DNA of 64,000 nt, from positions 164,304,793-164,368,792 of the forward strand of contig NC_064819.1 in assembly GCF_024166365.1 (NCBI RefSeq), in the 5' to 3' direction. Origin of the DNA: Elephas maximus indicus. Its lineage: Eukaryota; Chordata; Mammalia; Proboscidea; Elephantidae. Positions 59,508 to 64,000 of this stretch are shown here, in pieces; position 1 is the stretch's first letter, and each line of letters starts with the position of its first letter. The translations under genes and the position numbers were made by a program. The notes beneath the pieces are model-generated. The model was not told where the DNA came from. It saw only the letters and a program-made list of their open reading frames with translations, and made no database searches.

Positions 59508-59665
59508 TTGTTATTTTTTTATTGAACTTGAGATGAAGGTTTACAGAACAAACAAGTTTCTCATCAAACAGTACACACATTGTTTTATGACATTGATTAA
59601 CAACCCCACCACACTTCAACACTCTCCCTTCTCAACCCTGGGTCCCCTATTACCAGCAAGGACAT
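59508..59665 (-). mobile_element. L1 3' end, minus strand
   Basis: On the minus strand it ends with TGTAAACCTTCATCTCAAGT, the tail of the 51.4-kb L1 family, preceded by the GTTGTTAATCAATGTCATAA stretch. Confidence 0.6.
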
Positions 59666-59986
59666 CACTTTTAAATGGTACCCAGTAATTACATTTTTAG
59701 TGCTATTACAAAGACATTATGATAAAACATGAAATAAAAACACAAATTCATTTAAGATCAGCTAACCATTTTTCAGGATACTTTTCAGACGATATTAAAC
59801 ACCTTACTTTTACCATCATTTTTCTGTCTGAAAATGTATGGAATACTTTAAAAAAAAAAGCTATAGGCTATAAATATACCTTTTAAATTTTCTATCAGGT
59901 ATATATTTTTTAATATACACTCAGGAATTGTCTTTGTACATAAAACTTGCATTTGTACTATATTTTTATATGACTACCCTTTGTTA

Positions 59987-60125
59987 GGAACCCCTGGTGG
60001 TGTAGTGGTTAAAAGGTCAGTAGTTAGAATCTACCAGGCGTTCCTGGGAAACCATATGGGGCAGTTCTACTCCACCCTGTAGGATTGCTAAGAGTCAGAA
60101 TCGACTCTGCGGCAATGGGTTTTGT
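59987..60125 (+). mobile_element. AfroSINE, left part, carrying an RTE block in its tail
   Basis: GGAACCCCTGGTGGTGTAGT head and GAGTCAGAATCGACTCTGCG tail, then GGGTTTTGTTTTG where RTE sequence begins. A SINE-like GGTTTGGTTTT reappears at 61108-61118 just before the right target repeat. See the composite described in the findings. Confidence 0.85.
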
Positions 60126-60945
60126 TTTGTTGTTGTTAGGTGCTGTTGAGTCAGTTCCGACTCATAGTCACCCTATGCACAACAGAATGAAAACACTGCC
60201 CTGTCCTGTGGCATCCTCACAACTGTTAATATGCTTGAGTCCATTGTTGCAGCCACTGTGTCAATCCATCTCGTTGAGGGTCTTCCTCTTTTTTGCTCTA
60301 CTCTGCCAAGCATGATGTCCTTCTGACAACATGTCCAAAGTATATGAGACGTGGTCTTGCCACCCATGCTTCTAAGGAGCATTCAAATTGTACTTCTTCC
60401 AAGACAGATTTGTTCATTCCTTCGGGAGTCCATGGTATATTCAATACTCTTCGCCAACACCGTAATTCAAAGGTGTCAGTTTTTCTTCAGTTTTCCTTAT
60501 TCGTTGTCCAGCTTTCGCATGCATATGAGGCAATTGAAAATACCATGCCTTGGGTCAGGCTTACCTCAGTCCTCAAGGTGACATCTTTGTTTTTCAACAC
60601 TATAAAGCGGTCTTTTGCAGCCGATTTGCCCAATGCAATGCGTCTTTTGATTTCTTGACTGCTGCTTCCACAGGTGTTAATTGTGGATCCAAGTAAAAGG
60701 AAATCCTTGACAACTTCAATCTTTTCTCCGTTTATCATGATGTTGCTTATTGGTCCAGTTGTGAGGATTTTTGTTTTTTTTTATGTTGAGGTGTAATCCA
60801 TGCTGAAGGCTGTGGTTTTTGATCTTCGTCAGTAAGTGCTTCAAGTCCTCTTCACTTTCAGCAAGCAAGGCTGTGTCATCTGCATAATGCAGGCTGTTAA
60901 TGAGCAAAGGGATACTGCACCGTTTAAAGTCAGGAGAAGTGTGCG
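60126..60945 (-). mobile_element. RTE-class LINE, minus-strand part of an inverted copy
   Basis: On the minus strand the reverse-transcriptase YADDT core (60847-60904) is followed by LLTKIKNHSLQHGLHLN, a stretch with MINGEKIEVVKDFLLLGST (60738 downward), and the 3' tail ending near 60126. It is frameshifted. Its 5' part faces a plus-strand RTE piece at 60917-61109, so one element appears inverted internally. Confidence 0.85.
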
Positions 60946-61110
60946 TCAGCATTGTATTCTTTCACCATACATATTCAATCTGTATGCTAAGCAAATACTC
61001 CGAGAAGCTGGACTATACGAAGAAGAACGGGGCATCAGGATTGGAGGAAGACTCATTAACAACCTGCGATATGCAGATGACACAAGCTTGCTTGCTGAAA
61101 GTGAAAAGGT
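60917..61110 (+). mobile_element. RTE reverse-transcriptase segment, plus-strand part
   Basis: KVRRSVRQHCILSPYIFNLY, GIRIGGRLINNLRYADD and TSLLAESEK follow the RTE reverse-transcriptase order up to and including the catalytic YADD (61069-61080). It stops where the minus-strand part also contains YADD, so 58 bp are present on both strands. Confidence 0.85.
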
Positions 61111-61129
61111 TTGGTTTTACCCTTTGTTA

Positions 61130-62397
61130 AAAGAGAACGCAGTCAAATTAGATTATACTCTACTTTTTTTTCTGCAACTTGTGTTTTTTACTTGACAGTA
61201 TATCTTGGACGTATTTCCACATCAGCCTCATTCTTTTGAATAGTTGTTTAAGATTCCATATTTTCTTTTAAACCAGTTCCCTGTTAATGGACATTTATCA
61301 TTGTCTACTTGTGCAAATGTTTTCAGTAAATTATTGACAATGGAATTTCTTATTCAACAAATGCACATTTTAACTCTTCATAGATATTGAGGAAAAAGGT
61401 GGCATAAAAGGCCATATATTTCCCAATTCTTTATTTTGTTTGTCTAATATATGGGGCTTGAAGTGCATTTAGGAGAAAACAAATGGGGAAAATCCTAACT
61501 TTCTTAAGAATCCCCTCTTTTCCAGCATGCTTTGACTTGGACATGACTTATGATGAAAAAATAAAATGCACTATTTGAGAATTAATGGTTCTTTTTTTTT
61601 TTTTTTTAATCAACTCAGCACTACTGGATCTTTCCCAGAAGAGTTAGACTATTTCTCCCCCATTCATCTCACTTTACCCAGCTGACTCTCCCAGAAAGAA
61701 CTCGGACACTTGAACCATATGAGTAATATCAAGCCTTTGTTTTGATGACATGTTTTTTGCTCTAAGGACTCTTAAATAAACCGAATTTGTCACTGTGCTA
61801 GATACAGGAGGACGATATTCATCTTTTTAAAAAAATCCTACAGAAAAATATTTCTCAAGTAATTAATCATGGACATTGAAAAAAGAATACATGCTCTTTG
61901 CAAAAAAAAAAGAATACATGCTCCTTGCAAAAGCATAAATCAGATTAAATGTGATTCATTGAGCCCAAGAACATTGTTTTCATATCTTGTATTCAAACTC
62001 CCTGTGGCTTATGATGCATATTCAGAATAGATTGGGAGAGGCCAGGAAGAGTACATGAATCTACACAGTATTACCATCCATTTGACATTTTAGCTTAAAG
62101 TTAATTCACAAAACAAATTACACAGAGACTTTGGCTAAACTTCAGACCATTTGGAAAAAAAATAATTGTAAATGACGTCATTAATATGGAAATCTGAAGT
62201 GGTTTTATTAATTATTAAATTATTAAAATGGAATAATTTGAGTAATTTAAAAGTACCAGCTTTACTAAATTATTCCTTGGAAATATACTTTAATAATGCC
62301 ATTTAAAATTAATATTTGAATCAACATAGGCAAATATAGCTTTAATTATGTTTGGGAACCAAATTGAGAATAATTTGAAAATAATTAGAAACTTTGT
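61130..62397. other. Intergenic, unassigned
   Basis: AT-rich sequence between the SINE/RTE composite and an MLT1 LTR. It has a short tandem duplication around AAAAGAATACATGCTC (61884 and 61910). 62773-63150 likewise shows nothing. Confidence 0.55.
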
Positions 62398-62772
62398 GTG
62401 ATAGGCTAGATAATGACCCCTCCAAGATATTCATGTCTTAATCTCCAGAACCTGTGAATATGTTATCTTACATGGAAAAAAAGACTTTGCAGATGTGAAT
62501 AAGCTAAGAATTTTAAAATGAGGAAATGATACTGGATTATCTGGGTGGCCCCAATGTAATCACATGGGTCCCTATAAGAGAATCTCAAGCCACCAAGCAG
62601 GACAAAGTCAAGAGATTCTCCCTTCGAGCTTTCAGAAGGAATATAGCCTTGCTAGCTCCTTGATTTCAGTCTAATGAAACTGCTGACCTACAGACCAATA
62701 GATGATAAATTTGTTTTTAAACCAGTAAATTTGTAAGAATTTGTTACAGTAGCAATAGGAACTAACACCCTT
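62398..62772 (+). mobile_element. MLT1-type MaLR LTR
   Basis: TGTGATAGGCTAGATAATGA, AGAACCTGTGAATATGTTAT, CCCAATGTAATCACATGGGT and TTACAGTAGCAATAGGAACT match the MLT1 LTR consensus from end to end in plus orientation. Confidence 0.8.
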
Positions 62773-63159
62773 TATAAAATAGTTGGACCTAACCCTGACA
62801 AAGCTATCTTCTAATTTATTATCAAGTCGTGGGGATGCTTGCATGAGATTATTTTACACCAACTGAATCAGCTCTTGGGATTAAGAGCAATTCCTAGAAA
62901 AGAGCCCATGTAGTTTAAACTACTTTTAAACAAATCCAATACATGAAAATCTTGTTACAAAGTAAGGTTGGGAAAAAATATTTACTTTAAATCGGTAAAT
63001 ATTAACTCTAGTATGTTTTCTATTTTCCACTTTTAGACTTGTATCAAAAAAAAGTAATAATAATAATAAAATGCAAGCGTAACCCTTGGTTTCCTTCTAA
63101 ACCATTTTAAGTTTTAAGACAAGGAATGTTCAGGTCATGATTGCGCTTTATGGCACTAC

Positions 63160-63350
63160 CTGACCTGACCGGCGCTTAACTGGAGGGCGCTCGAGAGCTC
63201 GACGCGGCACGCCGGGAGGCTGGAGGAAGAGGAAGTGTTCAGAGCACAGCGGGCGCGAGCCGACAATGGTGCAGCCGGGGCTGCTGCTCTGGAGCGTACG
63301 CAAGGCTATCTTCCCGTTCGCCGAGGCTGCGCTCTTGGGTGAGCTCGGCG
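63160..63350 (+). promoter_or_regulatory. CpG-rich promoter of the plus-strand gene
   Basis: A second GC/CpG-rich patch surrounds the start of the exon at 63266. An ETS-like GAGGAAGTG lies at 63229-63237 and several CGCG/GGGCGC elements at 63185-63260. There is no TATA box. The patch decays gradually into the following intron. It is smaller than the island at 57 kb. Confidence 0.65.
63266..63338 (+). CDS. TSTD3: First coding exon of a plus-strand gene, tentatively TSTD3
   Basis: An ATG in good context (GACAATGG) opens 24 codons plus one base, ending at a consensus donor TTGG|GTGAGC. The peptide begins MVQPGLLLWSVRKAIFPFAE. It is hydrophobic with Arg/Lys and no acid until residue 20, as in a mitochondrial presequence. 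I do not recognise the peptide itself. The name rests on synteny: in mammals TSTD3, a single-domain rhodanese (thiosulfate sulfurtransferase-like), lies next to USP45 on the opposite strand. No further exon is visible before 64000. An unrelated or lineage-specific gene is the alternative. Confidence 0.5.
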
Positions 63351-63744
63351 GTCCTTGGGGAAACCGAGAGCGCCTAACCTCGGGCCCCACGGAAAGGGTG
63401 GCATTGGTCGGGGGGCTTGCTTTTTTAGATTTCCAGTTGAATGTCAGTCTCATTACTCTTTATACCTGGGGGGTGTAGCACCCGTTTGGAGTTCTTGTTC
63501 CCTCAGATGCCGGGCTTCTGGGGCCTGGGGCTGCTCTGGGGACGCAGGGAGAGGGGCAGACATTGCTCCCGTGAGTTCGTGCTTGATTAGCAATGAAGGT
63601 CAACTCTGAGTTCAGAGGAGCGAGCAAGCTGGCCAGACCCTGCCCGGAGAGACTAGTGGCGACTCCAGCCCTGTGAATTCCACGTGTCTCGCTAGACGGC
63701 AGTGCTCTTCGCTTGATTAAACAGCCTTCTGAATCATAACATGT

Positions 63745-63884
63745 TAGAGCTATAAAATACCACCCCTAATTTTACAGATGAGGAAACAGAAGCCAGAAAC
63801 GGGAAGGTGGTTAGTGGAGGTGTTAGGTCTAAACTCAGAGCTTCTGGCCTCCAGTCCCTTTGCTTTACATGCTGCCTCTCCAGC
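63745..63884 (-). mobile_element. MIR SINE
   Basis: CCCTAATTTTACAGATGAGG … CTCAGAGCTTCTGGCCTCCA is reversed MIR. An AfroSINE fragment follows directly. Confidence 0.65.
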
Positions 63885-63885
63885 T

Positions 63886-63944
63886 ACCGACCTTTCGGTT
63901 AGCAGCTGTAGCGCTTAACTACTAGGCCACCAGGTTTTCCTCGC
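63886..63944 (-). mobile_element. AfroSINE head fragment
   Basis: CTACCGACCTTTCGGTTAGC … CTAGGCCACCAGG; the promoter half of a reversed copy, in the intron of the plus-strand gene. Confidence 0.85.
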
Positions 63945-64000
63945 CTTCAGCATCACCTTTTGTTTGTGAAGCTACAGGGGGCCGGAATATAACAACCATC

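Noticed and set aside
60836..61195. 119-codon plus-strand frame
   Set aside because: It crosses from antisense RTE into sense RTE and then SINE and flank; a chance fusion of transposon pieces.

Overview
The window looks like ordinary mammalian nuclear DNA: AT-rich, intron-dominated and full of retroposons. The commonest repeat is a tRNA-headed SINE with a 'GTCGGAATCGACTCGACGGC'-type tail (AfroSINE). RTE-class LINE pieces and one family of L1 with a shared 3' end are also common. Together these point to an afrotherian, most likely an elephant or close relative. That assignment is from memory of repeat families, not from a search.

Protein-coding content: positions 1 to about 57,300 hold the 5' half of one minus-strand gene, USP45 (ubiquitin carboxyl-terminal hydrolase 45). 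I placed twelve coding exons, at 49203-49104, 44704-44532, 42290-42187, 37205-37105, 23173-23031, 22018-21923, 20213-20083, 14160-14073, 4002-3921, 2149-2058, 618-562 and 230-84. Their phases join without a break into 438 codons. They cover the acidic N-terminus, the ZnF-UBP domain, the catalytic Cys box (Cys about 200), the QQQDSQE box and a CxxC of the USP zinc ribbon. The C-terminal half, with the catalytic His box, lies off the left edge. A non-coding first exon probably ends at 57221 inside a CpG island (56.93-57.42 kb) that has a palindromic NRF1-like site and GC boxes. A second, smaller CpG-rich promoter at 63.16-63.35 kb starts a plus-strand gene. Its first coding exon (63266-63338, 24 codons, basic/hydrophobic N-terminus) is tentatively assigned to TSTD3 by synteny with other mammals.

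Layout: 1-4 kb, closely spaced USP45 exons plus two fold-back DNA-transposon relics. 4-14 kb, an intron with L1 tails, AfroSINEs and an inverted pair of RTE tails. 14-24 kb, four exons among MIR, LTR and L1 relics. 24.6-28.5 kb, a 5'-truncated, dead L1. 28.5-37 kb, a sparse intron. 37-44 kb, exons with a dense AfroSINE cluster, a MER20-like element and an LTR-like element. 44-57 kb, first coding exons and the long first intron, which holds an apparently young processed retrocopy at 54.6-55.2 kb. 57-63 kb, an intergenic SINE/RTE cluster including a composite, internally inverted RTE inside a SINE tail (59.98-61.13 kb). 63.2-64 kb, start of the next gene.

I found no operon-like system, CRISPR array or dedicated RNA gene. 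The observations most worth checking are the retrocopy with a perfect 16-bp target-site duplication, the SINE/RTE composite with a perfect 12-bp duplication, the unusual USP45 splice donor near 2057, and the regulatory candidates.
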